Origin: Istiophorus platypterus | Taxonomy: Eukaryota; Chordata; Actinopteri; Istiophoriformes; Istiophoridae | Length of the DNA: 64,000 bases | Direction of reading: 5' to 3' | Assembly: GCA_016859345.1 (NCBI GenBank) | Contig: CM029119.1 | Coordinates: 10,172,896-10,236,895 of the forward strand | Shown here: piece by piece, positions 1-12,045 of the stretch | Position numbering within the stretch: the first letter of the stretch is position 1 | How the letters are laid out: each line of letters opens with the position of its first letter | Position numbers and translations under genes: made by a program | The notes under the pieces: model-generated | What the model was told of the DNA's origin: nothing | What the model saw: only the letters and a program-made list of their open reading frames with translations | The model's database searches: none

Positions 1-2499
1 GGCACGGTGATGATTACACATTGACTTGGAAGGTGCTATTTCTGTGCTATATTTTTTCTGGCAAAACACCCAGGAAACAGGTCTGAGAACAGGCAGAACA
101 GAGTGAGTTGTGCTAGTCAGTTTATGATGGATTTGTTCATTTTCCCAAAATGACATGTATAAGACAAGTACTATGAAACAAAGAATAGGCGTTAGTCCAA
201 CTGCTTAAAGTGTAAATTCATCAATGCAATATTTTTTAGCCACGCATGCCACAGAGCTCTATGTTGTGCAATCAGTCAGTTGGTCCACCGCTTTGGTCCA
301 GACTGAAATTTCTCAACAACTACTGGATGGATGGACGGACTGTTTCGGCATTTTGTGCAGATATTTGTAGTCCCCAGATGATAGGACCTGCTGACTCTGG
401 TGACCCCCTGACTTTACCTGTAGCGCCATCATGATGTTGAAAATTTTAGTTTTTAGTGTAATTTCTTGACAGCCGTTAGATATATTTCCATGATATTTGG
501 TTCATGTCCACTTCAGGATGACCCATTTTGCGCCATCCTCAGGTCAAATGAACACAGACCATCAAAACTAATTACATTCCCGTTAGCCTGTACTTTGTGT
601 TGGCATGCAAAAGTTAGGGCGCTAGCACCTTAAAATATGATATAGTGATTGCTACACAGTAACATGTTAGCACTGTCACTGTGAACATGTCGGGGATGCA
701 AAATTTCATATTTAGCTCAAAGCAGTTCTGTGCGAATAAAGCCTCACAAAGATGCCAGAGTGGCTCTCTTGTTGGTTAAAGAACAAGCTACAAGGTTTTC
801 TATCTTATTATGTCTTTATTTTCAGTGATATATGCCTTGTCTACACTGTCCTGAAAAAAATCAGATTCAACAGATATAGTCTGCATTCAACCAGGTGAAT
901 CAATCTGCACACGCTTATACCCAGTGATAAAGCCTATAATGCACGGGTAACCTTTTGTAGAAATATTGATGGGCCATATTGACATGTTTTTATGGGGCAT
1001 TTCTCTTGATAGCTCACAATGTGGTCTAGTTTCTCAGGTCAATAGCTGAAAGCATCTCAACATCATCCATCACAGTCTAGTTCTCCCCTGCCTCCCTCTA
1101 CTCTGAGAGCAAGCCGAACAGATGATTGACTGTCAGCTGCCCTCCATGAGGCACCTGAATGACACTTCGGAGAATAAAAAGCCAGGACACGTTGGCACCA
1201 TCCCTGGAGCCACACATGACAACGTGCTGGAAAAACGTTCCTCTGCCACACAGCAGCGGTCCATTAAAACAGAGAACATCCGCCGCCTCTGTGGGATTTT
1301 CACTGAAGTTGTCATCATAGTCATCCAGACATCTAAAAACTCTCTCTGCCTGTGTATACACAACCTCTGAGTTCCCCATTATCTCTCCAAACATAGCTGC
1401 CTCTAATCACTGTACATCCTGTGCTGTTCTCACTACATAACGCTGAAAGCTTGTCTAACGCAAACAGCAATGTAATGAGAGTTTCAATGAACACATGGAG
1501 CCTTATGACAGTATGTTCTCTTAGAGCTGCAACACTCTTATCCAGAGCTGCTTCCAGGGCTGCTCAACACCATCAGACCAGGAGACATGTAGACAATCAC
1601 CAGCAATCAAACATTTTTAGTGACTTGCCAACAATGAATGCAATAGGTGCCAGGGGAAATAAACTTTTGTGAAATCAGTCCTTGCACATTGCATGGCTGA
1701 ATGTCATTAACTGTCAAATTGTGCCTGCACCCATATCATCAAAGCAAATTAACCATTTCTGTAAACATCCCAGACAGAGCCATTACACCGCGTGCTATAG
1801 CCACATCCCTATGTACTTCTGAGGATTTGAAATAGCAGCATTTGATACCAACCACTGTGATCACAAAGCACAACAGCTTCTGAGGTCCCTTGTAGTAAAA
1901 TGTTGTTAATTTTGTTGAATCTTCTGTCATTTGAAGGGTGGCATGAAAGGAATTTGGTTGAATCAATGTTTAACTCTGCACATTAAAATCCGCTTGTCCT
2001 CAGAGGATGTCTCCTCTTCCCTGTATGCTCTTCCTTATCCTGTGTGCAAGTAGTCATTTTAGAATCTGCTTGAGCACACATTTAATCACTTTGCACAACT
2101 TACTGGAAATGCCATGTAAATAAAGACATCTACTTTTACAACTATTTCGAGATACTCTAATTTTTCAATTTATAAAACCAGCTAAGCCCATAGTGCTCCT
2201 ATAAAAGTGCTTGAATCTGACTAATGATATACACACTAGAAAAGCTTATGGTTTTGGCAATCCATCCAAGATGTATATTAACATAGCCACTTCCACTTAT
2301 AATCACCATAACTCTTTCTAAAAATTTTCACAAATCTTTTCTGTTCTGTTTATTATTTTGAGGGCTATATTTTCTACCACACTGCAGGATGATTAAATTT
2401 CTCACTCGGCTGCTCGGCTCTTATATCCGGTCATAGGCTGAGTGAGTGAAAGATATTGCATAAAACAGGGCTCAAAATAAGAGGACGTGTCATTTTCAC
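1..2499. other. Non-coding stretch, probably an nrg3 intron
   Basis: No exon of the gene's 3' part (in mammalian NRG3 a long cytoplasmic tail ending near the ENTAFL motif) could be found here on the minus strand. Part of the stretch is a dispersed repeat (listed separately). Around 1063-1400 several frames on both strands are open, but none joins to the gene in phase. Confidence 0.6.
240..775 (+). repeat. Decayed dispersed repeat of a fish-type family
   Basis: The phrases 'ggtccagactgaaatttctcaacaactactggatgg', split as 'ggtccagactgaaatttctc' and 'aacaactactggatgg', recur in many fish introns as I remember them. So does the pattern 'gacccc..tgactttacctgtagcgcc', and the later 'catgttagcactgtcactgtgaacatg' with 'tttagctcaaagcagttctgtgc..aataaagcctcacaaa'. 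The short open frame at 246-434 lies inside this repeat and is not a gene. The family name is not known to me. Confidence 0.55.
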
Positions 2500-2609
2500 C
2501 TGAAGCGTTTCCCTTTAGACAGCGCTCTGCTGAGAATAGGTGGGGCCACCGTTGATGTGCCTGATGTCACGCTGCCGCCCTTCACAGACGATCCATGAGA
2601 ACTGCAGCT
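2500..2609 (-). CDS. nrg3: probable further cytoplasmic exon of nrg3
   Basis: Reading the minus strand, a pyrimidine-rich tract ending ATTTTTGCAG is followed by 110 nt that stay open in the frame set by the previous exon (phase 0), and then by a plausible donor, TTCAG|GTGAAA. The frame gives SCSSHGSSVKGGSVTSGTST, then VAPPILSRALSKGKRF plus two bases. The block is richer in G and C than its surroundings. The composition (Ser, Gly, Thr, with basic residues at the end) suits a neuregulin tail, and the block lies in the right order 5.4 kb downstream. I cannot align it to any mammalian NRG3 exon with confidence, so it may be a fish-specific or fast-evolving exon, or a chance splice-like block. The support is positional and by phase, not by homology. 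Confidence 0.55.
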
Positions 2610-2829
2610 CTGCAAAAATAAAGAAGAGTAGCCTGTGGGGTAAGTGGTTGGAAAAAAAAAAAAAAAAGAATCATCGTGGCTTCAGGATGTTATCTTCATT
2701 ATGATACCCTTGCTGTGTAGAAGACCAATTAATTTAGTTTCTTTATCATAACTTTGCTTAGATTAATTTGTTATGATGATCAAAATCAGAAACAAGATGT
2801 TAAGGTGTAATGATTCAGCACAGGAAATA

Positions 2830-3070
2830 AGCTCAGGGTGTAACGCAAGTAATGCCGTATGGCTCTAAGCAGCAAGTCCCTACCCAGGTTTGAGTCCCCA
2901 GTCAGGTTGAGGATGTTCTCTCACTGATGTACACCCCGTAGTTATCATAATAATGAAAATCTTTATATATGGAGCACTTATCTAAACCCACAAAGTGCTT
3001 CGCATAAGGCGACTACTTCAAAACAAGCAGATCATAAAAACAATTTCCGATAGAGTAATAAGCAAATAGT
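2830..3070. repeat. Possible dispersed short repeat
   Basis: The stretch contains 'cccaggtttgagtcccc', which resembles a degraded B box of a tRNA-derived element. It then has 'gcacttatctaaacccacaa' and 'agtgcttcgcataaggc', which resemble a repeat common in fish introns (recalled as 'gcgcttatctaaa..caaagtgcttcacataag'). No flanking duplication was identified. Confidence 0.35.
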
Positions 3071-6000
3071 CAGGCTTAGAGTCTCATTCAGAGTGTCTTT
3101 AATTACACTTTACATTTTAAACGGCAGATTAGGAAGGGACGCTTTGTGAATAAACTCCACACTGGCCCTCTCAGCACTCCCGCTGCACTCAAGAATTAAT
3201 CCCACACAAGATTACATTAATGGTTTCCTAAAGTATTTCCCCCTCAATTCTTTCTCTTTATTCTTATCAAAATGAACACCATTATCTTAAAACAGACCCC
3301 AGACAGAGCTCTTGCACAATGACCACAAATGCTCCGAGAGCCCCCCTGTGAAACAGTAAGTTAGGAGATAATTCTGTTACTCCAGTTACAGAACGTCCTG
3401 CTCTGCCCTTTCTCTTCTGTCTGATTGTACATCATTAAAGCTATTGCATGTGACTTAGAGCGGGTTCAGAGTTTCCTTTTTTTTCACCCTTACGCCCCTG
3501 AATCCCAGAGGGAGCTGTTACTGCTCTTCACTAGTTGTGCAAGAAAATGGCATCATATTGGGCGTCCTCTCATATACCCTGCGGGTGGAGAATGCTGTAC
3601 TTTCTGGAACAATTGCTGTGGCAAAACTTTCCTGGAGGATGATATCTGTGTCAGGGGATTAAATAAATAGCTTGTGGCAGACAATGGTAGACCTGCATGG
3701 TGTAAACCATTTCACTTCTTCCCTCCTATCTCACTTTTGCCTTGTTTTATGCCACTTGTGAAAGCCTTGGATAAACACAAAGCAAAGTGGATTTATTTCA
3801 AGGGGAAACCAAGGGAAAATACAGAAAAATAACAGAAAAATCTATCAATCTGGGGACTATCAACTACAAAATAAGGAGCAAGGAAAACCTATGCATTCAG
3901 AGCAGCATTAATCCTCCTTCGATTACCATCAAATCACAGGTCCTGAACTGAGCATAATAGGATATTTGACCATTCTTCAACAAGGACAGTCCTTGGGCCA
4001 GCAGCATAAAACACCACCACATCTAGTTTTCTACTAAAATTGAGATGTATGTCAACTCTCTAAGCCAAGACCTGACGACTACTGATAGCAAGCACAATTT
4101 TGGCTCTACCTGATATCAAAATTTTAATGATTTGTTTTAGAATTATGCACTGGCATGCACACGAGCAAGGAGTTTGTGACTGTTGACAACATTATTAATT
4201 TTCAAGGTGCACTGGCCTGTAATTTTATTAATCATGGCAATACCTACAGAAGCTTTCACGTTATCCCCGCTGCTGTCACAACATATACAACAAGAGGCAG
4301 ATATTCTTCTGCCACCTAGTTAATTCTATGATTGCAGTGTGCCCTCAGTTTTTCTTTTCCCTATGATTAGAGCCACAACATAAAGGGACATACAGCACAT
4401 TCATGCATATGAATTTCAGTCTGTTATTAATATTTCAATACTGAAAATAAAAAAAAATGAAGGGTGCACAGCCAATTCACTGATTACTTGTCCGATGTCT
4501 GTTAATTTAAAATAAACCTCAGTAAAAGACACTTGAACAAATGGCAATTCCGGGACAATGATAAATGCTAAAACATTGTGTAACAGTAACACAAGAAGAG
4601 AGGGGCCACAGTCTGCAACCTAACTCTGTAATGTCTAGCAATGGTCTCGTGCTTTTTGCTTCTGATGCTACTTTTTTTTGTATTTCCGACAAACATAACC
4701 TGAAAGTTACTTGAGTATTCAAAAACCGATGCAGTATTGACTTGTAGAGAGCAGAAACTGTTTTATGACCCCATGAGTTTTACGAAATTGACTTTGGTGT
4801 ATCAGCACAGAGCCTTGTGGCACATTAGAGGTTTTGTTTTTTGGTACATAATGCTCTGGTCTGTGGCCCTACTCATTGTCTGTCCCTCTGCAGTATTCAT
4901 ACAGTATTCTCACTCATAGCTCTGCACCGTTCCTGAGGGTGACTCAGTTTCTTTTTAGAGTAAGGCTGGAACAGTTCGTTACCACCACTCAAGCTTCCGA
5001 CTGGTGGGAATTGAGTTTTTGTGTCTTGTCTTCCTGGCCTGTGTGTCCCTATTCCTTCATGTTGGTGCATGTCTGTTTCTGTGGAGAGTGTCTCGTGGGT
5101 GTATACTCTATTCCTTTTTGTTTGAGACACGGTTTTATCGCCACTGAGGTGTTGATTTAATTCTCAGAGGTAGTGGGAGGTGTTTAACTATGCAATTACA
5201 TTTCTATTCTTCTTTTGATTTCCTTTCTCTTAAGAGTGTTTTGAATATGACTTCACTCTTTTGCAGGTCTGTGCATTTAGAGTTAAGTGCAGTAGCGTAT
5301 GCAATTCACATGGCTATTCAAGCTCAGAATTGCAGATGGAGAGAGCATATGCACACTAATGCTTCCAGATGTGCAAATATGTATGGGTATTTGCAATCAC
5401 AGATGGAACAGACACAGAAATATCTACAACTGCTGCATGTGCCAAAGCTGGTGCACAGAGCAGTCAGATGTAGGAGTTCAGGGCTGTAAAATACACGTAG
5501 AGCAGAGGCAATGCAAGTGCCCAGATGCCTATTTTAAAAAAGATGCCAAAATTTTACTAATCTCTAAGCTCGCTAAGACTTGGAGCACTCCTGAAGAAAT
5601 CACTGTCCAATAATGATGTCAGCATATACTTTAGAATTCTTATAAAGCAATAGGATTGCTACTCCACACACCTTTAGGGGAAATGTGTCAGGAGTTTAAG
5701 GAGTTGAAATACTGTATTTATAGGGAGGTTAAAGATACTGCAGTGATACATCAGTTTATCATAGAGATGTTATGAAAGACGCTGACCGAAATCAGCTACA
5801 GTTTCATTCTCCCCTCTCTACCTGCCTCAACAGAGCTTAAGTTTCCAGCTCATTGTGCTCATCCTCCACCTCACTGCTTCGAACGCACACAGGAGAAACC
5901 ACTGCGTTCCTTCCGAGGCTGAGTAGTTATGCAGCATGCACAAAATGTTTTGAACATCCTTAAGAACACTCTGCTCTGTTCTTCCTTCCACGGTATTTTC

Positions 6001-7860
6001 ATTCTCAGTCAGTTTAACTTTAAAGAAAACCCAGAGAACTCGTAGGACTGCACCACCCACAGCACATGTCCTCTCACTAGATGGTTGCAAGCTGAGGGAG
6101 TGGGTGGAGAGAAACAGTGGTCTGGGGTCGCCATGTCAAATATGTGGAAAAATAGGTTTTACTTGTTAATCTTTCTTTGGTCTATTCAGCTCATGCCCCC
6201 TCCTGGGAGCTTATAGCCAGTGATCTTTCACATCCCACCTTAAGCTTCCCTCACACTGTTCTACTAAAGCTTGTGTTTCTGTGTTGTTGTGTTATAACTG
6301 CCTTTTATTTTTTGTCTTTCCCTTGCTCCAGGTTTCCTCCCTATGCCCAGCTCTGAAAGCATTTTGTGGCTAGATACAGGATTCACTAAATGCTGACCTT
6401 CTCACAGACATAGTGTTAATATAATGGGCTGCTACTGTGCTTTGGGACAATAGGCCAGCATCTGACTGTAAAACATTAAACTGGGCTCCCGTGCCCAGAG
6501 AATCGGTTTGGTGTGAGTGGAACCTTTACAGTTATAAGAGTGTTATGAACATGTCAGTGTGGTACTGGAATTTTATCCTGTGCTCTGTCTTATTTGAATT
6601 TGTTTTGTTGTTTCATTTAATCACAGCTTCTTAACAGCTACAACATTTACATTAAATTTCTAACACTTGTCAGTTGTCAACCGCTCAGAGCCATAATTTC
6701 GAATGACACCCTCAAAAAGCTTTCAGATTGTGCCAACTGCATTTCCGTGGGTGGGGCTAGCTTGAGGGGTGTTTGCTTCAGTGGGTGACACAAGACGCTG
6801 TTGCATTATTTGAAAGCCTCAGTACAGGCTACATTTGGCAAACACATGAATGACACAACACGACCGAACATGAATGAGGAATCTAAGACAACAACAAACT
6901 TAACTGTGTCTAAAACAAATGTTTTAGAGGATAAATTTCCTTTATACATACAAAATTTCCACCTCTATAAAGAGCTGGTGCACACGAGGTATATGATAGG
7001 AAAATGGTGATGGGTATAACTTCCTCAAACAATAAAAGAAAGATGCATGTTGAACAAATTCAAAAACAAAAGAAAAATTACATCTTATTTAGAAGGAAAA
7101 CATTGAGGAGCAAATAATAAATGAACACGATATAAGACCACTTTCTAACACCAAACAAAGAGGCTGCATTAAGGGAAGCGCTAATGCGTTAAGTCAATTG
7201 CACTCCTGATGAGACCTTTACAGCTGTGCATTAGGCTGCAATTACCTTGGGAGTCAATGGAGACATCAGCCTCATCAGTGCCATCTACACCCTTCACCTG
7301 CTCTGCCATGAATGTCTGGATCTGTTCTCTCTCCCTCCATCTCTCCTGACTTAACCAGGAGTTTTAAAATATATCTTGGTCTTGTGTTACTTCGTGAATC
7401 AATCATTTGATCACATAACTTTGAGGACTTTTTTTTTTTTTTTTTTACTTCTCGATCATGACGCAAATTTTCAGTTCTGCTCCAAAAATGCAAAAAAAAA
7501 AAAAATCTTTCTGAGTAGTGAAATTCCACTAGTAAAGTGCCATTTAACATTATTTCTCTGCTCTACAGTATTGTTGCTGTGCTTGCATGGTGAATTCAGG
7601 ATCTCTGACACACTGCAGATTAGAATTTCCAATCTGCAGTTTGTCACGGGAATCTGTCATTGAGAAAATGACAAGCAGATTTTTCCTGTATAACAGAGAA
7701 GGCATTTATTTTAAACTATAATTCCCCACTGTCTCTTGGCTCATGTCAGATATGAGTGTGAACAAAAGCCTTCAGTGAGTAGAGAGACTATTAAGACATG
7801 TATCATACATCATCCTGTCAAACACTCTGTAAACTCTGCTTTCTTTGCTTTTAGAGAAAT

Positions 7861-7865
<5 letters not shown>

Positions 7866-7917
<52 letters not shown>

Positions 7918-7920
7918 TAT
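7866..7920. repeat. (AT)n microsatellite
   Basis: This is an almost uninterrupted alternating A/T run of roughly 55 bases with a single C near its right end, about 75 bases from the minus-strand donor of the cytoplasmic exon (7997). Such runs are unstable in length and hard to assemble. Confidence 0.95.
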
Positions 7921-7996
7921 AAATAAAGATGAAAGTGATGATAATGAATGATCAAGATATCTCTCACTAGAAATATGGTGTTTCGTAAAGGTTTAC

Positions 7997-8123
7997 CTTT
8001 TGAAGTTGAAGGCTGTATTGAAGCCTGGGAGGAGACTTGGACATGAGACCGGAGGCGTTGACACTGCAGTCCCTCAGGCTGCGACTATCGGGGAAATGAG
8101 CCTGGAGTTTCTCCCTGTGTCTC
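7997..8123 (-). CDS. nrg3: nrg3 exon: start of the cytoplasmic tail
   Basis: This 127-nt exon has one base completing the Lys codon from the transmembrane exon, then 42 codons ending exactly on AAG before GTAAAC. It reads RHREKLQAHFPDSRSLRDCS, then VNASGLMSKSPPRLQYSLQL and QK. It is basic next to the membrane and then Ser-rich. I align it loosely with mammalian NRG3 KQIQEQLKVPQ...SLKASSTMAKSENLVKSHVQLQN (recalled), through ASxxMxKS and the final LQxQLQK. Similarity is much lower than in the EGF exon. The acceptor is excellent: a pyrimidine-rich run ending TTCCACAG. The frame also stays open for a short way past the donor, but the splice phase and conserved spacing support the exon ending at 7997. 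The role of this part of the tail is not established from sequence. Confidence 0.87.
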
Positions 8124-10770
8124 CTGTGGAAGAAAGGAGGTACAGAGAGAAAAAGAAATGGCAATATTATGACTGAAATAAAGAGTTAATCTAGGACAAG
8201 ACAGGGTTTCTGAACAAAGATGACCATGGTGGTATATTTCACTTTAAAACGTCTATTTGCTATGTGCTGCGGTCAAGATATTTCCTGCTTTCTCTCTGTT
8301 GATAATACACTCTTGTGACTGTCTTTGGTCCAGTCATTGATTTCTAATCTTGCCCAGCTCTTCATAGACACATTTACCAGCAAGCTGGTGATTACATTTA
8401 TTGATCTTTTACTTAATCGGAACATACATCATATAATGTGCATATTATAAAAACTGTAAGCTAAGCTTTCCCAAAAAACTATCGTACTGATCTGTTCAGA
8501 AGAGGATTTCACCTAAGAACTATTCATTTTAGACTGGTATGCATGTTAGAAATGTGACACTGAACAAATATAAATTTCCTTTAATTGAATATTTGACCTT
8601 TAAGGACTTTTGATTTATCTTACAGCGAAACTACGAAATCTGACAAACGTTTGTCAAATGTTTTGAACATACAGGTGTACAGGCGCTTTTGAAAGGCAAA
8701 GGTAAAGAAATTCAAACCAGCCAATGGGCAACTCACATGTGGGCCATTTTTCCAGAGGTGTAACTGAAGGTTTGATGGTAGTGAAAGGTGCTCAAAAAAG
8801 CTACAAAAAATAGCTTTAGGAGAGGAGATGTCTTGCACAAGGGAAAATTTAATCAAGGCAATGTACTGTGAAATGTCCATTTCATGCCTTTATGATAATA
8901 TTCTGGCAAAGGAAAGTTAGAAATGCAAAAACTTTACAGAAATACCACCAGAGACACCAGAAGATGGATTCTTATATTACAAAGTGTCTCTATGAGGGAA
9001 TTGTCTGGTTGGTAACATGTTTTGATGTGTGGCTAATGCACAAGTACGTATAATCTATGACAGTGAAGTATACATCACAGTCATGGTGCTGGATACAGTG
9101 GGTTTGAATTTATTTTTGCATCTGTGACTTAAGCAGACTTTCCAGTTTCCCTGCACAATAAATAGATTCATTTCAGTATCAAATATAATTGCTTCCAATC
9201 TTTACCCATTACCATAAAAAAACACTTATGAACAAAGCGTGTGAAAGAAAAGTAAAATGCCATCTTCTAGCCATGCCAAACATAAAATTTGAGAATGGGC
9301 CTTCATTTTGGATTAAGTTTGATTGGATTAAAAATTAATTGATGCTTAAGACTTTGGGATTAAATGTTAATTCACCATTAAATGTTCATTTTTAAATACT
9401 AGGTTGCTCAACTCTCTCTAGCCGAGGCTTGTTACATGTTTCCTGGCAAGAAGTTAAAATTTACGAGGCAAATGTCTTAACTGGGGCAGCACATTGGTGC
9501 AGTGGTTACCACTGTGGCCTCACAACAAGAGGTTTCTGGGTTTGAAGCTCTCTGTGTGGAGCTTGCATTGCCCCCCCCCAATGCCTGCATGGGTTTTCTC
9601 TAGTGGTGTGAATGTGTGTGTGACAGGTTGTTTGTCCCTATATTTCAGACCTGTGATAGACTGGCGACTTGTTCAGGATGTACCCCCCTCCTTTCGCCCA
9701 GTGTCAGATGGGATAGGCTCCAGCCCCCTCTAACTACATCATATAGTATATTATGATATATTACAGTACTTATAGTTTAATTAAGTTTTTATTTCATAGT
9801 CCAGCCCATGATAATCAGCATGTGATGGTGGATATTTGGCAAGCATCAGCACTATTGAGATATGTGATCCCACTTCCACATCCATCCTCACTACTTTATA
9901 ACCACATATAATTAACTTGGCTTTGATTTTCATTTTTTTTTTGGTCTTTAAAAATGTTGGAGGACCTCTCTTATCTCTAACCCCACTGTGTAGTCCTAAA
10001 ACAAAATCAAGATGGCAACTGTGCTAATCTTTTCTGTGAAGCACTGATACAAATACAATTTTAGGTCTTTGCTGGAAAGCAGAATGGACTTAAGTATTAC
10101 CAAGAGAGGCTATCTATCTGAGCGGCAATGTCAAACAAAATTGGGGGAAAAGAGATTCAGTTTAACAAGGTTTCTGGGTTTGGATTAATTTCCGGTACAT
10201 TACTGTTGATCCTGGACTCTCTGTTCACGCTCACCAATAGGAGCCGCACTATTTAGAGCGCTACAGTGCTGGTAATAAACCCCATTTCTGTTTATCAAGC
10301 CCAATTCAATAAACTCAACCTACATTAAATTCCCCCTTTACGCTCTGCCATTACTTTTCTTTGTCTACATTTACTTTCCATCTTTGTCTCTGCAGTGAGT
10401 AAGTGATTTTGGTGGGCTGCTCTGGTGCTGCCTGGCACCCTCCTATCTAGTCACAAACATACACACACACGTACACTTAGGGTCTTATGTTTTTGAACTT
10501 GCTTCAGCTCATGCCTTGTCCGTATATTTTTGTTTTCTGTGAAGCATTTTGCGACACACCTGCTTGCTAAAGCCACTTGAAAAAATAAATCTTACATGAG
10601 TATCTGTCCCAAATGTATCCTACACAATTTAGATTTGATGCCCGGCTAAAACACCGTCTAGCTGACTCACACTTAGGAATTCAATGGGCTCCATGCCATG
10701 GTAGTTAAGTGCTTTTTCTGCACAGCCAGGGGCATATTCTACTAATGTGGTGGTGGCTGGCATCACTCAC
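8124..10770 (-). other. nrg3 intron (2647 bp)
   Basis: This is the shortest of the four introns seen. It runs from GTGAGT after the transmembrane exon to TTCCACAG before the cytoplasmic exon. It contains a SINE-like repeat at 9484-9735. A stretch near 10500-10600 ('gtgaagcattttgcgacac' then 'gccacttgaaaaaataaatc') resembles the 3' end of a fish retroelement but is too short to classify. Confidence 0.8.
9484..9735 (+). repeat. SINE-like dispersed repeat
   Basis: It begins 'ggggcagcacattggtgcag' then 'tggttaccactgtggcctca' and 'caacaagaggtttctgggtt', and ends 'agactggcgacttgttcagg' ... 'gggataggctccagccccc'. I recall this order of phrases from a very common fish repeat whose head resembles a tRNA A and B box (GGTTCGAATCC, here decayed to 'gggtttgaagctc'). 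The internal part is shortened. The open frame at 9494-9733 is inside the repeat. Confidence 0.65.
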
Positions 10771-10873
10771 TTGTTGCGACGGTAGAGAGCCATACATGCT
10801 ACTCCAAGAAGACAGATCCCCGAGGCAATGCTGAAGATGGACAGCACCTGCCTCTGGTAGGTGTCACCACTCT
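10771..10873 (-). CDS. nrg3: nrg3 exon: membrane-spanning segment
   Basis: This 103-nt exon has two bases completing Glu (G from the microexon plus AG), 33 codons, and two bases left over (AA, completed to Lys by the next exon). It reads SGDTYQRQVLSIFSIASG, then ICLLGVACMALYRRN. The YQRQVLSI stretch matches mammalian NRG3 (ESEEVYQRQVLSI, recalled) at the stalk-membrane boundary. A hydrophobic run of about 20 residues (VLSIF to ALY) followed by Arg-Arg-Asn-Lys is a single transmembrane helix with a basic stop-transfer signal on the cytoplasmic side. The helix itself differs clearly from the mammalian sequence I recall. The acceptor is strong (TCTCCCCCGCAG) and the donor is GTGAGT. The short extracellular part ESGDTYQRQ is the likely shedding region, by analogy with other neuregulins. 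Confidence 0.93.
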
Positions 10874-11237
10874 CTGCGGGGGAGAGAATACAGTTCAGGG
10901 CATTGAATTCCTACAGTAATGCAAAGAATATGGGCTTTAGCTGTGACTGATTAAGGTGGAGATGTATTATGAGTTAACATACAAAAAACACACAAATGGC
11001 GGTGGAAGTAAGCTCACAGCACAGTACACACAGACATCCACCCACAATCTGCATTAGCATAAAGCGACCAATGCTGCTGTCAGTAAATGTCAATGTCTGA
11101 GCATGGGACAGGGACATGGCAGACACAGGCAGGGCTCAGTGACATGTGCTAACTGAAGTGTGATAATCATTTCGTCCAGACAAACCCAGCAGGCAACACC
11201 GATGGACTGTCTCTGGACAGCAGGGGCCGCACCGACT

Positions 11238-11277
11238 GTGTGTGTGTCTGTGTGTGTGTGTGTGTGTGTGCGTGTGT
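11238..11277. repeat. (TG)n microsatellite
   Basis: This is a TG dinucleotide array with one early interruption ('gtctgtg') and a terminal CG variant. The open frames that cross it on both strands (poly His-Thr or Val-Cys) are artefacts of the repeat. Confidence 0.95.
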
Positions 11278-11789
11278 TTTATGTGTTTCTGCACGCGCAG
11301 GCTCTTGTGTGTCAGCATTCAGAGACTGATGGCGACAGGGAATTAGCAGAAAACGAACGGTCCTGGTGCTCCTTGTCAGACCCCTGCACATCAGCAACGG
11401 AGGCTTAAGGTCACAGGCAGCTGGGACAAGTAACGGTTCATCCCAGCAGATATCTATCTGACTGAGCAGCTGGACTGGGGACCTGCACTACTTAGGCGGT
11501 GCATGTACTAGCTTATCAAAAAAACTCTCACGACAAATCGTCTAGGGGTCAAAATGAGCACAATAAAACTGTCCATCTAAAACCTGCTACTTGTGTAATG
11601 TAACTAATCCACTGACATCCACTGCCCAGAGTTGGACAGACTTCACTGTCCCATTGTCACACATGACCTTGGATACAACCTCCTGTGACATCACTCACTC
11701 ACTCAAAAACAATAAATCCCCTGTGTCTCATCTCCCCACCTTGACAACTGCAGGGAAAAGTGCAGAAAACATCACCGTAACCTGTTCAT

Positions 11790-12045
11790 GACCTTTGCGG
11801 GCTTGTTTGGGGCTTTTGATGCTGTCAACAGGGAACTGTCCTGGGAGGTCTTCTTCATTCGTGCTTGTCTGCCCAGGTCTATCAACTTCCACCAACTCTT
11901 TTTTTAAGGGCATGGTGACTGTTGGAGAGCTTCCTGTGTTCAAAGCTTATACTGGAGTGCAACTCAGCAGTCTGTTTGCACACTTTATTTTTTCATTTTC
12001 TTCCTGTGCATTACATCAGTGCTGCATCAACATATTTAGGGGTAG
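11790..12045 (+). pseudogene. LINE reverse-transcriptase fragment
   Basis: The plus strand reads GAFDAVNRELSWEV near 11810-11850. After a stop or frameshift, another frame reads VTVGELPVFKAYTGVQ, then LSSLFAHFIFSFSSCALHQ. This matches the pattern of non-LTR retrotransposon polymerases, which have '(K)AFDTVNREgLWevl...g..s.pFpv..GVkQGc.LaP.LF...f...l' around the palm region (recalled). The frame is broken and the catalytic YxDD box was not seen downstream. This is a dead, short relic, and the clade is not determinable by eye. Confidence 0.5.

Larger units (their letters stand above)
2610..7996 (-). other. nrg3 intron (5387 bp)
   Basis: This is bounded by the donor GTAAAC at its high-coordinate end and by the acceptor TTTTTGCAG at its low end, if the 2500-2609 exon is real. 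It contains a poly-A run near 2651-2668, a SINE- or LINE-like stretch near 2830-3070, poly-T and poly-A runs near 7429-7504, and a long (AT)n array. A run of plus-strand open frames at 4737-5613 and a minus-strand one at 5827-6090 show no recognisable protein. Confidence 0.6.

Noticed and set aside
4737..5613. Chain of overlapping plus-strand open frames
   Set aside because: The frames change repeatedly, with no domain, no splice logic and no codon pattern. Ordinary for intron DNA.
5827..6090. Minus-strand open frame of 87 codons with an AG upstream, as a possible nrg3 exon
   Set aside because: Joining it in the required phase meets a TAG within five codons, and the translation resembles no neuregulin tail.
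11136..11408. Open frames on both strands over the TG array
   Set aside because: They are low-complexity Cys-Val or His-Thr translations of a microsatellite.
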